From contig JAZOAI010000011.1 of assembly GCA_045595365.1 (NCBI GenBank), positions 149,831 to 213,830 of the forward strand: a DNA stretch of 64,000 nt, read 5' to 3'. The stretch comes from SIG480 sp045595365 (GTDB lineage Bacteria; Bacillota; Clostridia; Oscillospirales; JAAYXM01). This document shows positions 1 through 8,516 of the stretch, in pieces; position 1 is the stretch's first letter, and every line of letters begins with the position of its first letter. The translations under genes and the position numbers were made by a program. Below the pieces are notes generated by a model. That model worked only from the letters and a program-made list of their open reading frames with translations, searched no databases and had not been told where the DNA came from.

Positions 1-371
1 TTAATCGCACTGAATAAATCAATTCCGAGAAAATCAAAGAAAATGACATTTTTTGATTCCGAAAAAAAGGCAAAAAGCGCTAATAAAAATGAGGGGATTA
101 TAGCGATAAGCCCGGCAAGCATTCCTTTAAAAATATTTTTTTTAATGAAGCCAAGCTTAATTTTGTTTATATCTTCCGAACCTTTATGCCACGAGTCGAA
201 GTAAATAATCACAACAAAAACAGCAAGGCAAAGGAGAGATTGAAAAGCACCGGATCCGTTTTTGGAAAAAAAGCCTATAATAGTCAGAATCAAAAGAGAG
301 CAGAGAAGCGCAAGAAACTGGCCCACTATCAAGGTTCCGGCGAATTTTAAAGTCAAAAGCTTGTTTTTCAT
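1..371 (-). CDS. Membrane protein of unknown function (3' end beyond the window)
   Basis: Reading frame on the minus strand that starts with ATG at 371-369 and stays open to the window edge, giving about 123 residues without a stop. Its start overlaps the rsgA stop in an ATGA arrangement, so it is the last visible gene of the yicC-rsgA operon and probably translationally coupled. The product begins MKNKLLTLKFAGT and has three hydrophobic stretches, roughly residues 10-34, 43-57 and 85-105, separated by short charged loops including a Lys-rich one near residues 66-80. This looks like an integral membrane protein. I do not recognise a family. Many Clostridia have rpe or a thiamine pyrophosphokinase gene after rsgA, and this is neither. 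Confidence 0.7.
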   Translation of the reverse strand, partial: MKNKLLTLKFAGTLIVGQFLALLCSLLILTIIGFFSKNGSGAFQSLLCLAVFVVIIYFDSWHKGSEDINKIKLGFIKKNIFKGMLAGLIAIIPSFLLALFAFFSESKNVIFFDFLGIDLFSAI

Positions 372-1267
372 CTGTTATCACCCTTTTTGTATTTCGGAAT
401 CGCATCAAGCTCTGCATATAGCTTAGCATAGCTCTCGTGTCTGCTTCTTTCAATTTCCCCGACAGAAACTGCCTCAATTACAGCGCAGTCTTCCTCTTTC
501 AAATGGGAACAACCTATATATCTGCACTTGTCAGAATAGAGAGAAAACTCAGGAAAGAGAAGTTCAAGTTCTCCGGGCTCGATTTCCGCCATCATACTTA
601 TGTCGAAAGCTGAAAAGCCCGGAGTATCCGCAATCCACGTTTTTTCGTCTGCTTTGAGTATTTCGACAAGCCGGGTGGTGTGACGCCCTCTGCCTATTTT
701 TTTGTTAATTTCTCCGGTTTCAAGAGATACAGAAGGGAGAAGTGCATTTATAAGGGTTGATTTCCCCACTCCTGAATTTCCTGTAAAGGCGGTCAGCTTT
801 CCCGAAAGATATTTTTTAAATTCAGAAACTCCTTCACCGCTTATCGCACTCAACCTGAACACTTTTGTCCTTGTATTTTGATATACCTCAAACAGCTCGT
901 TTCCTATATCCTGATCGCATTTGTTTATAACTATGCAGACTTCGATGTTCTTGTGAGCTGCCATCGCCGTAATTCTGTCTATAAAATACGTATCCGTACA
1001 CGGCGGCGCTTTTGACGCAATAATTGCTATCATATCAATGTTTGCAATAGGCGGCCGAATCATAAAGTTTTTGCGCTCATGAATCTCCATAATATATCCG
1101 GTTTTATCACTCTGGACAGAAACAGAAACAAAGTCACCTATATAAGGGGTTTCGCCGAGCTTGCGAAGCTTTCCGCGCGCTCTGCACGTAATGAGCCCTT
1201 GCTCTGTATCAACATAATAAAATCCGCCGATACCTTTTAGAATTCTACCTGAACTGTTATTTTCCAT
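368..1267 (-). CDS. rsgA: Ribosome small subunit-dependent GTPase RsgA (YjeQ)
   Basis: Circularly permuted GTPase that acts late in 30S subunit assembly. The 299-residue product has an N-terminal OB-fold region (about 1-65). The GTPase motifs occur in permuted order: G4 NKCD at 115-118, then G1 GNSGVGKST at 163-171, then G3 DTPG at 214-217. A C-terminal zinc knuckle has C248, C253, H255 and C261. This layout is diagnostic of the family and the length is normal. It lies directly after prkC with one base between stop and start. No clear Shine-Dalgarno precedes the ATG, which suggests translation coupled to prkC. The prkC-rsgA pairing is common in Firmicutes, where RsgA can be a kinase substrate; that link is inferred here. 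Confidence 0.97.
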   Translation of the reverse strand: MENNSSGRILKGIGGFYYVDTEQGLITCRARGKLRKLGETPYIGDFVSVSVQSDKTGYIMEIHERKNFMIRPPIANIDMIAIIASKAPPCTDTYFIDRITAMAAHKNIEVCIVINKCDQDIGNELFEVYQNTRTKVFRLSAISGEGVSEFKKYLSGKLTAFTGNSGVGKSTLINALLPSVSLETGEINKKIGRGRHTTRLVEILKADEKTWIADTPGFSAFDISMMAEIEPGELELLFPEFSLYSDKCRYIGCSHLKEEDCAVIEAVSVGEIERSRHESYAKLYAELDAIPKYKKGDNR

Positions 1268-1268
1268 A

Positions 1269-3242
1269 TTATTTAAAATCTATCGGAATCTCCTGGCGAA
1301 TCACATTGTCAATATAAACGCTTACCGTTGAGGTGCCTTTGCCGCTCAATGTGACCATGACAGAGCCGTCCGAACCCTTATGTTGTTTTTCATACTGCGT
1401 TTCACCATTAACCGTGATTTTTACGGTAAAGGAGTCAGGAGATGTCGGAAGTCTTATCTCCCTTGTAATTTTAATTGTATCGTCTGTTGTTGGACTATCT
1501 GGTTTTGCGGGATTATTCGGTGTTTCTGGTTTCGGATTTTCAGAAACATCTTCTTTCTTTTCTCCAAGACTTACGGTAAATCCGACGCTCGTTCCCTCAC
1601 CTCGTTTTTCGCCTTCCGCTACATCCTGGCGTATTACAAGCCCCTTGCTTACCGAATTGCTGTTTTCATAACCGACGCTTCCCTTTTCAAGCTTTACAGC
1701 CGAAAGGGCCTCTATAGCCTTTTCTTCCGTCATTCCGACAATTTTCGGAACCTCAACCTCTTTCTCAGCCTTTCCGAGACTGATATATACGGTTACAATG
1801 TCTCCCTCTGAAAGCTCAGTTCCTTCCTGGGGATCGGTTTTTGTGACGTATCCTTCCGCTACTTCGTCTGAATTTTCTTCCTCAATTTTATAAGTAAGCC
1901 CATCGCGTTCAAGGACAATTTTTGCCTGCTCCTCGCTCATATTATACAGCTCTGAGAGATAAATTTTGTCCTCGCGCTTTCCGCGGCTTATTGTGACGTA
2001 GATCTTGCCTGAAGAATTTGCCTTGAACGCCTCCGGGCGTTGCTTGATTATCATTCCTTCTTCAAATTCATCGCTGTATTCACGCGCGCCTTCGTCAGTT
2101 TCAATGATTTCAAATTTCTTGTATTCGTCGGATGCTTCTTCAATCGTCATCCCAATTACCTCAGGAGTTTCCTGGGCTTTTTGAGAAGAGTTGCTCCACC
2201 AGCCGAACAAAGTTCCCAGAAGAGTGATTACACCTACAAGGAAAATTCCTCCGGCAACAAGAGCTGCAATCATCGGAAGTTTGTCGTTTGAGTGTTTTTT
2301 ATTTTCATCCAACAAGTCTTCTTCTAAATCGTCATCCTCACGAAGCTTAATTGGCTTTGTCGCTGAAAGGTCTTCTTCCTGCGGGAGGGGCGGTTCGTAT
2401 GATATATCGACCTGAGGATTCTTCCTGAACATTTCAAGGTCTTCTATCATTTCATCGGTAGATGCATATCTTTTTGAAAGTGTAGATGCCATCGCCTTCA
2501 TCGTGATTTTTTCCAAAGCCTCAGGAATCTCAGGGTTAATTTCTCTCGGGCTTAAGGGGAGCGAATTTATATGCTGAATAGCTATTGAAACCGGAGTATC
2601 CCCTTCATACGGAAGTCTCCCGGTAAGCATCTCATACAGAACCACGCCGGTGGAGTAAATGTCTGCACGGCAGTCAATTTTGCTTCCCTTCGCCTGCTCC
2701 GGCGCAATATAATGAACAGAACCGAAGGCTTCGCGAGTTACTGTCTTCTGAGATGATTCAAGCCGAGCAATCCCAAAATCGGCAACCCTGACCGTACTGT
2801 CACGAAGAAGCATTATGTTGTGAGGCTTTATGTCTCTATGTATGATCCCTTTCGAATGCGCGTGTGAAAGGGCTCTTAGAATCTGAATCGTGAAATGAAT
2901 AGCTTCTTTCTGTGAAAGCGGGCCGCGGCGCTCCATATACTGCTTGAGAGTCATTCCGTCGATGAGCTCCATAACAATATATTCTATTGAGTTTGAACGC
3001 GATACATCATATACCGCAACAATGTTCGGATGAGAGAGCATAGCGACTGCGTGGCTCTCTGCGTGGAAGCGGTTTCTGAACTCCTCATCCTTTGCGTATT
3101 CATCCTTCAAAATCTTAACAGCAACATATCGGTTAAGACGATGGCAGAGAGCCTTGTAAACAACTGCCATTCCGCCGTTACCTATTACCTCGAGAATCTC
3201 ATATCTGTTATCAAGAAGCTTTCCTATGTACTTGTCATTCAT
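1269..3242 (-). CDS. prkC: PASTA-domain Ser/Thr protein kinase (PrkC/Stk type)
   Basis: Transmembrane Ser/Thr kinase that senses muropeptides or lipid II through PASTA repeats. I start it at the ATG at 3242, which follows GAGGAGG at good spacing; a GTG 18 bases upstream is less likely. The 657-residue protein has a Hanks-type kinase domain (glycine loop near 20-30, VAVK lysine at 43, HRD at 135-137, DFG at 155-157) and an acidic juxtamembrane segment (about 300-318). One membrane helix spans about 322-349. Three PASTA repeats follow (about 357-421, 425-491, 495-561), then a proline-rich linker and a final beta-rich domain of about 70 residues. It is the usual partner of the PP2C phosphatase gene just upstream. 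Confidence 0.97.
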   Translation of the reverse strand: MNDKYIGKLLDNRYEILEVIGNGGMAVVYKALCHRLNRYVAVKILKDEYAKDEEFRNRFHAESHAVAMLSHPNIVAVYDVSRSNSIEYIVMELIDGMTLKQYMERRGPLSQKEAIHFTIQILRALSHAHSKGIIHRDIKPHNIMLLRDSTVRVADFGIARLESSQKTVTREAFGSVHYIAPEQAKGSKIDCRADIYSTGVVLYEMLTGRLPYEGDTPVSIAIQHINSLPLSPREINPEIPEALEKITMKAMASTLSKRYASTDEMIEDLEMFRKNPQVDISYEPPLPQEEDLSATKPIKLREDDDLEEDLLDENKKHSNDKLPMIAALVAGGIFLVGVITLLGTLFGWWSNSSQKAQETPEVIGMTIEEASDEYKKFEIIETDEGAREYSDEFEEGMIIKQRPEAFKANSSGKIYVTISRGKREDKIYLSELYNMSEEQAKIVLERDGLTYKIEEENSDEVAEGYVTKTDPQEGTELSEGDIVTVYISLGKAEKEVEVPKIVGMTEEKAIEALSAVKLEKGSVGYENSNSVSKGLVIRQDVAEGEKRGEGTSVGFTVSLGEKKEDVSENPKPETPNNPAKPDSPTTDDTIKITREIRLPTSPDSFTVKITVNGETQYEKQHKGSDGSVMVTLSGKGTSTVSVYIDNVIRQEIPIDFK

Positions 3243-3260
3243 AATATACTTCCTCCTCAC

Positions 3261-3995
3261 CTAAAACGCAAGCAAAACAACGGTTATATTATCGAAACCG
3301 CCACGGTCATTTGCAATATCAATAAGCCTTGAGCAGCAGTCCTCATGGTCTCCGCCGTAAACAACCTCATAAAGCATTTCCTGCTCGCTTACAAGATTTG
3401 ACAGTCCGTCAGAGCAGAGCAGCATAAATTCGCCCTGCTTCATTTCCGGAAAAAACACGTCTCCAGAAACGGTCACATCTGTTCCTACCGCGCGCGTAAT
3501 GAGGTTTTTCCCCGGATGCTCACGCGCCTCATCTTCGGTCAGTTCTCCGAAACGAACCATATCAGCGACAAGTGAATGGTCGTCGGTGATTCTCGTTATT
3601 CCTTCTGAATTAATCTTATATGCACGGCTGTCGCCGACATTTATAACAGCCACCTTTGTAGGGGTTGCAACTGCAGAAACGAGAGTTGTTCCCATTCCCG
3701 CAAACGCGGGGCTACTCATTGCCTTTTCCCGAACCGCAGAATTTGCCGCACTGAGTGCCTTTTCAAGCAATGAGCAAAGCTGTTCATACGAAAAGTTTTT
3801 ATACTCAGCGCCTCTTATGCAGTCAGTAAAGCTTTCAAGCGCAAGCTGACTTGCAATATTCCCTGCCGCAGCACCGCCCATTCCGTCACAGACAACGGCA
3901 AAAGCAAGCTTTTTTGCATCTGAAACGCTGTATGCAAAAGAGTCCTGATTGTCCTTTCTTGCCCTTCCTATATCGGATTTTCCCCAAGCAAACAT
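3261..3995 (-). CDS. stp: PP2C-family Ser/Thr phosphatase (PrpC/Stp)
   Basis: Metal-dependent phosphatase that reverses PrkC phosphorylation. The product is 244 residues if translation starts at the ATG at 3995, which is preceded by GGAG at six bases. An in-frame ATG at 4007 lies inside that ribosome binding site region and has no good Shine-Dalgarno of its own. Visible PP2C motifs are RKDNQDSF near residues 12-19, CDGMGGAAAGN, GDSRAY, DDHS, TRAVG and CSDGLSN, with the metal-binding aspartates in place. It is cytoplasmic. It ends 18 bases before the prkC start, so kinase and phosphatase are produced together. Confidence 0.96.
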   Translation of the reverse strand: MFAWGKSDIGRARKDNQDSFAYSVSDAKKLAFAVVCDGMGGAAAGNIASQLALESFTDCIRGAEYKNFSYEQLCSLLEKALSAANSAVREKAMSSPAFAGMGTTLVSAVATPTKVAVINVGDSRAYKINSEGITRITDDHSLVADMVRFGELTEDEAREHPGKNLITRAVGTDVTVSGDVFFPEMKQGEFMLLCSDGLSNLVSEQEMLYEVVYGGDHEDCCSRLIDIANDRGGFDNITVVLLAF

Positions 3996-4061
3996 ATTTT
4001 TCTCCATATACTGTCTTTCTCGACAGCATCGCCCTTTTACGGCCGACGATATAGCCGAAAT

Positions 4062-5087
4062 TTATTGCGAAATGTAATTCTGGCGGAGCTGACCGCACGC
4101 TGCATCAATATCAGCACCGAGGCTTCTCCTTACAGTAACCGCTATTCCCCGCTTTTCAAGATATGACATAAAAGCGTTTATCTCGTCCTGAGAGCTTGGT
4201 GAGAGTTCTCCTTCTTTTATTTTGTTAAGCGGGATTAAATTGACGTGACACGGAAACCCTGACAAAAGCTCTGCAAGCTCATTTGCTTGTGAAAGCTTAT
4301 CGGTTTTCCCTGAAATCATAGTATATTCAAACGAAATCCGCCTGGATGTCTTTTCAAAATATGCCTTGCATACTTTTATAAGCCTGTCTACTCCATACGC
4401 CTTGTTGACGGGCATCACAGCACTTCGGGCCTCGTCTGTCGGCGCGTGAAGCGAAACAGAAAGAGTTATCGGAAGGTTTTCCTCCGCGAGCTTCTCGATT
4501 TTTTCGCACAAACCGCAGGTGGAAAGCGATATATGGCGCATCCCGATATTCAGCCCGCGCTCATCGTTTACAAGATGAAGAAACTTAATTACGTTGTCAT
4601 AATTGTCAAGCGGCTCACCCGTACCCATAAGAACGATATTCGATATCTTCTCGTTTGTATCCCTGATAATCGCAAAGAGTTCGGCAAGCATCTCAGACGG
4701 AAGCAAATTTCTTATTAATCCGTTCTTTGTTGAGGCACAAAAAACACAACCCATTCTGCAACCAACCTGAGTTGAAATACAGACCGTGTTTCCGTGATTG
4801 TACTTCATAAAAACAGCTTCAACGCAGTTGCCATCCAAAAATCTGAAAAGGTATTTTCTCGTGCCGTCATTTTTCGAAACCTGGGCGCGCACGCATTCTG
4901 CATTATTTAAGGCACACTCTTTTGTGAGAGTTTCTCTCAAAGCCTTTGGAACATTTAGCATTTCATCGAAGCTTTCTATCCCCTTGTGAAGCCAAGAAAA
5001 AATTTGCGAAACCCGAAACTTCGGCTGTCCGAGAGAGAGTATGTATTTTTCAAGCTCATAATAGCTCATCGAACGTATATCAATCAT
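4062..5087 (-). CDS. rlmN: Dual-specificity 23S rRNA/tRNA C2 methyltransferase RlmN
   Basis: Radical SAM enzyme that makes 2-methyladenosine at A2503 of 23S rRNA and A37 of certain tRNAs. The 341-residue protein carries the family's CxxxCxxC cluster motif as C110, C114 and C117 (GCRMGCVFCAS). The GEPLDNYDNV segment and a C-terminal cysteine in DAACGQL also fit; that cysteine is the expected methyl-carrying or resolving residue. The length is typical. The start overlaps the rsmB stop by four bases. A 66-base gap to the stp start contains no convincing terminator, so read-through into stp-prkC is likely. Confidence 0.97.
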   Translation of the reverse strand: MIDIRSMSYYELEKYILSLGQPKFRVSQIFSWLHKGIESFDEMLNVPKALRETLTKECALNNAECVRAQVSKNDGTRKYLFRFLDGNCVEAVFMKYNHGNTVCISTQVGCRMGCVFCASTKNGLIRNLLPSEMLAELFAIIRDTNEKISNIVLMGTGEPLDNYDNVIKFLHLVNDERGLNIGMRHISLSTCGLCEKIEKLAEENLPITLSVSLHAPTDEARSAVMPVNKAYGVDRLIKVCKAYFEKTSRRISFEYTMISGKTDKLSQANELAELLSGFPCHVNLIPLNKIKEGELSPSSQDEINAFMSYLEKRGIAVTVRRSLGADIDAACGQLRQNYISQ

Positions 5088-6406
5088 TTTTTCCTCCGAA
5101 GCTTACACATATAGAAGCCGTCTGTTCCGCTTATATGCGGCAAGAGAGTAATTCCGAAATTTTCTTTGATGTGTGAAATTTCAATCTCAGCTTTTTCCTC
5201 ACAGAAGTCTTCGTTTTCGCCGAGAAAAGCTTCTACAACACGCGAGTTTTCTTCTGAAAGGATTGTGCAGGTTGAGTAAACAAGCGCCCCTCCCGGCTTA
5301 AGATATCTTGAGACATTCTGCAAAATTTTTGACTGAAGGTGCGGAAGCTCTGATATTTCTTCAAGCATTTTGTATCTGATATCAGGCTTTTTGCGAATGA
5401 TGCCAAGCCCTGAACACGGAACATCTGCAAGGATATAGTCAAACGATTGATCGTATTCCGGAACAAAAACGGAAGCATCGCGAAGGATCGGTTTTATGGT
5501 TTTTATTCCAAGTCGCCGCGCTCCGGCCTCTATGAGCTTCAGCTTATGCTCATATATATCGCAGGAAATAATCTCTCCCGTATTTTCCATAAGCTCTGCG
5601 AGCAAGAATGACTTGCCACCTGGTGCTGCACACGCATCAAGAACGCGTGAATTTTTCTGCGGAGAGAGGAGAGTTGCGGCGAGCTGGCTCGCTTCATCCT
5701 GAACATGAAATTCTCCTTTTAAGAAGGCTTCATTCTTCTCTATACTTCCCGAAAAGCTTATTTTTACGGAATTTTGAAGTTTCCCTTCCGAAAAGCTGAG
5801 CGAGGTTTCTTCTTTCTGAGAAAGAAGAGCTTCCGGCGTTGTTTTTAACGTATTAACTCTCGCATAAACCTTTGGTTTTCTGTTGTTTTCAATTAGGATT
5901 TTTTCGCATATCTCCACCCCGAATTCTTCAGACAGCTTTCTAACAAGCTCTTGAGGGTGGCTATATTTTACGGAAAGGATTTCTTCCGTTGAGCCCTCAA
6001 TTTCCGGCAGATTTTCTTTTGACGATGATATTTTTCTCGTTATCGCATTGACGAACCCTGCGGCTTTTTGGTTGTTGCGCTTTGCACGGTTCACCGCGTC
6101 GTTTACTGCCGCAGAATCAGGAATTCTGTCGAGAAACAGAATCTGATATACTGCCATTTGCAATATATCAAGTATGCCCGGGGATATCTTGTTTAACTTG
6201 ATTGAAGAAAACTTTGAGATATAGTAATTGATAAGCAAAGAATTTTCCAGAACGCCATTTGCTATTTCACTTGCAAGTGCGGCATCACGCGGGGATAATT
6301 CGTTTTTTCTTATCTCATTTCTCAAAAAGCCGTCAGACCAGGCGTTTTTCTTCCGAAAAGCTGTAATCGCCGACAAGGCAACATCTCTTGCGTCGTTCTT
6401 TTTCAA
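5084..6406 (-). CDS. rsmB: 16S rRNA m5C967 methyltransferase RsmB
   Basis: SAM-dependent RNA methyltransferase that modifies C967 of 16S rRNA. The 440-residue protein has an N-terminal NusB-like RNA-binding domain (about 1-135) and a C-terminal NOP2/Sun catalytic domain. The SAM-binding motif is LDACAAPGGKS. The two catalytic cysteines are in DVPCSGLG and YSTCTI. It overlaps the preceding zinc peptidase gene by four bases and rlmN by four bases, so the three genes are tightly coupled. Domain order and length match RsmB (Fmu/Sun) of Firmicutes. Confidence 0.96.
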   Translation of the reverse strand: MKKNDARDVALSAITAFRKKNAWSDGFLRNEIRKNELSPRDAALASEIANGVLENSLLINYYISKFSSIKLNKISPGILDILQMAVYQILFLDRIPDSAAVNDAVNRAKRNNQKAAGFVNAITRKISSSKENLPEIEGSTEEILSVKYSHPQELVRKLSEEFGVEICEKILIENNRKPKVYARVNTLKTTPEALLSQKEETSLSFSEGKLQNSVKISFSGSIEKNEAFLKGEFHVQDEASQLAATLLSPQKNSRVLDACAAPGGKSFLLAELMENTGEIISCDIYEHKLKLIEAGARRLGIKTIKPILRDASVFVPEYDQSFDYILADVPCSGLGIIRKKPDIRYKMLEEISELPHLQSKILQNVSRYLKPGGALVYSTCTILSEENSRVVEAFLGENEDFCEEKAEIEISHIKENFGITLLPHISGTDGFYMCKLRRKK

Positions 6407-7110
6407 TCTCGTCTCCTGCCTCCGCCAAATAGTAGTATAAGCCGCAGCAGTTGAACGAGCGATACTGCAAGCGCTGCGACATATGTCATCGCTGCAGCCG
6501 AAAGAACCTTTTTAGCAGCATCGTTTTCATCAAGAGTTAAGATTGCAGAAGCTTCAAGAGTCGAAAGTGCGCGTCTTGACGCATTGAATTCTACAGGAAG
6601 TGTCACAAGCTGGAAAAATGTCGCAAGCGCAAAAAAGAGGATTCCGACATTGACAATCGGCTGCCAGGAGAAGATAAACCCTGCAAGAATTAATGGCATC
6701 GACAGGGTTGAACCAATCTGGCAAACAGGGATTATGGCGTTGCGTAGCTTTATCGGGCCGTACCCGTCGGCATACTGCATGGCGTGGCCACATTCATGAG
6801 CGGCCACTCCTGCCGCAGCGACTGACGTTGACGAATAAACAGAATCTGAAAGTCTTATAACCTTTGCTTTCGGGTCAAAATGGTCGCTTAGGTTTCCTCT
6901 TACGCGTTCGACCTTAACATCTGTTATTCCAAAATCCAAGAGCATTTTTTCGGCAATCTGAGCGCCGGTTAAGCCTCTGACACTCCTCATTCCGGAGTAT
7001 TTTTTGAAAGTGCTGTTTACTCGGCTTTGTGCGATAAGCGCAAATAGCACAGCCGGCAAGACAAGCACAATATAAGTTATATCAATGCCGTAGAAATATC
7101 CAAAAAACAT
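6403..7110 (-). CDS. Membrane zinc metallopeptidase (YugP/Zn_peptidase_2 family)
   Basis: Predicted integral membrane zinc peptidase of the YugP-like family. The preferred start is the ATG at 7110, which follows GCAGGTG by five bases. An in-frame TTG at 7131 would overlap the fmt stop and has weaker support. The 235-residue product starts MFFGYFYG, has an N-terminal membrane helix (about 8-27), a HECGH zinc motif at 105-109, two helices around 125-165 and a further helix near the C terminus. Its substrate is unknown. In many Clostridia this gene sits between fmt and rsmB, as here, so the location supports the assignment but not a function. Confidence 0.9.
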   Translation of the reverse strand: MFFGYFYGIDITYIVLVLPAVLFALIAQSRVNSTFKKYSGMRSVRGLTGAQIAEKMLLDFGITDVKVERVRGNLSDHFDPKAKVIRLSDSVYSSTSVAAAGVAAHECGHAMQYADGYGPIKLRNAIIPVCQIGSTLSMPLILAGFIFSWQPIVNVGILFFALATFFQLVTLPVEFNASRRALSTLEASAILTLDENDAAKKVLSAAAMTYVAALAVSLVQLLRLILLFGGGRRRD

Positions 7111-7123
7111 ATAAACACCTGCT

Positions 7124-8047
7124 TTATTCAAAATAAGAGCCGATTATGCTGTCGTGGCCTCTGAAATAGTCTGCCGGTGGCATTCTTTTTCCGCTTTCGA
7201 CCTGAAAAAGCGTGATAATTACGCTTCCGTCACCCGTTGCAACCTCAAGCCCGTTCTTATAAAGCTCCAGAACCTCGCCGGGCTTTCCTTTTCCATCTGC
7301 ACGTTCTGCAGAAAAAACCTTAATCCTGCCAATGACGCTATCTGTAAACGCTATCGGCCAGGAAAAGCTTCCGCGAATCAGGTTGAGAATCTCGCCTGTT
7401 GTCTTGCTCCAAAGAATTTTTGCATCTTCCTTTTTTATCGGAGGTGCATATGTCGCAAGAGCATCATCCTGAGGCTCGGGGGTCACTTTGCCACCTGAAA
7501 CTGCATTGACCGTTTCAACAAGAAGCTCAGCTCCACAAACAGAAAGCTTATCAAACATACTTTCAGAGGTGTCGTCAGCTTCAATTCTGACTTCACGGCG
7601 CATAAGCATCGCGCCAGTGTCGAGGCCTTCGTCCATAAGCATTGTAGTAACGCCAGAAACTTTATCACCGTTTAGGACTGCGTGTTGTATCGGCGCGCTG
7701 CCTCTGTATTTCGGAAGAAGCGAGCCGTGAAGATTGATGCAGCCGTACTTCGGAAAATCAAGCACATACTTCGGGAGAATTTTGCCATATGCAACTACAA
7801 CTATCATCTCCGGTGAAAGCTCTGAAAGAAGCTCTGAAAGCTCGCCATTTTTTAAGCTTGTCGGCTGAAACACGGGAATATTCTCTAAAAGGGCAAACTC
7901 CTTTACAGGGGTCATAAGAACTTTCATTCCTCTGCCCTTCGGTTTGTCCTCTCTTGTTATTACCCCACAGATATTATGCCCACCTTCAATCAGTTTTTTC
8001 AGTGGCAAAACAGCAAAATCAGGGGTCCCCATATACAAAATTTTCAT
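7124..8047 (-). CDS. fmt: Methionyl-tRNA formyltransferase
   Basis: Transfers a formyl group from 10-formyl-tetrahydrofolate to initiator Met-tRNA. The 307-residue protein begins MKILYMGTPDFA. It has the catalytic region NLHGSLLPKYRGSAP near residues 105-120, including the essential Asn and His, and an OB-like C-terminal domain that binds tRNA. Its start codon overlaps the def stop by one base (TAATG). Fmt and Def therefore form a co-translated pair that adds and later removes the N-terminal formyl group. FolD, encoded elsewhere in this window, helps supply the one-carbon donor. Confidence 0.98.
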   Translation of the reverse strand: MKILYMGTPDFAVLPLKKLIEGGHNICGVITREDKPKGRGMKVLMTPVKEFALLENIPVFQPTSLKNGELSELLSELSPEMIVVVAYGKILPKYVLDFPKYGCINLHGSLLPKYRGSAPIQHAVLNGDKVSGVTTMLMDEGLDTGAMLMRREVRIEADDTSESMFDKLSVCGAELLVETVNAVSGGKVTPEPQDDALATYAPPIKKEDAKILWSKTTGEILNLIRGSFSWPIAFTDSVIGRIKVFSAERADGKGKPGEVLELYKNGLEVATGDGSVIITLFQVESGKRMPPADYFRGHDSIIGSYFE

Positions 8048-8505
8048 TATTTTTCCTCTTCGTAGTATTCTATAACCTTATCTCTGAAAAGAATGCCGTC
8101 GAGATGGTCTATCTCGTGGCAGAATGCGCGCGCGAGGAGACCTTCTCCGCTAACGGTAAATTCTTTCCCGAATCTATCCTGAGCTTTTACCTTAACCTTC
8201 ATCGGGCGACTGACGGTTCCGTAAATTCCGGGAATGCTGAGACAGCCTTCAGGGTCTGTTTGTTCGCCTTCACACTCTATAATTTCAGGGTTTACAAGCT
8301 CATAGAACTCGCCATCAACGCTGACGATTGCAACGCGCTTTAAAACTCCGACCTGCGGAGCTGCAAGCCCTGCACCGTCTGCATAAACTAATGTCTCGCC
8401 CATGTCATCAAGAAGAATATGCAGACGTTCATTAAAATCCTTTACTTCTTTACATTTCTTCCGAAGGACCATATCTCCCTCTTGAACTATGTTTCTTAAA
8501 GCCAT
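8047..8505 (-). CDS. def: Peptide deformylase
   Basis: Metalloenzyme that removes the N-formyl group from nascent proteins at the ribosome exit. The 152-residue product has all three signature motifs: GAGLAAPQVG at 44-53, EGCLS at 86-90 with the metal-binding cysteine, and HEIDH at 130-134 with the two histidine ligands and catalytic glutamate. The short length and compact C terminus resemble type 1 deformylases. AGGAG lies at good spacing before the ATG. It sits between priA and fmt, a conserved order in Firmicutes. Confidence 0.98.
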   Translation of the reverse strand: MALRNIVQEGDMVLRKKCKEVKDFNERLHILLDDMGETLVYADGAGLAAPQVGVLKRVAIVSVDGEFYELVNPEIIECEGEQTDPEGCLSIPGIYGTVSRPMKVKVKAQDRFGKEFTVSGEGLLARAFCHEIDHLDGILFRDKVIEYYEEEK

Positions 8506-8516
8506 TTCAATTTCTC

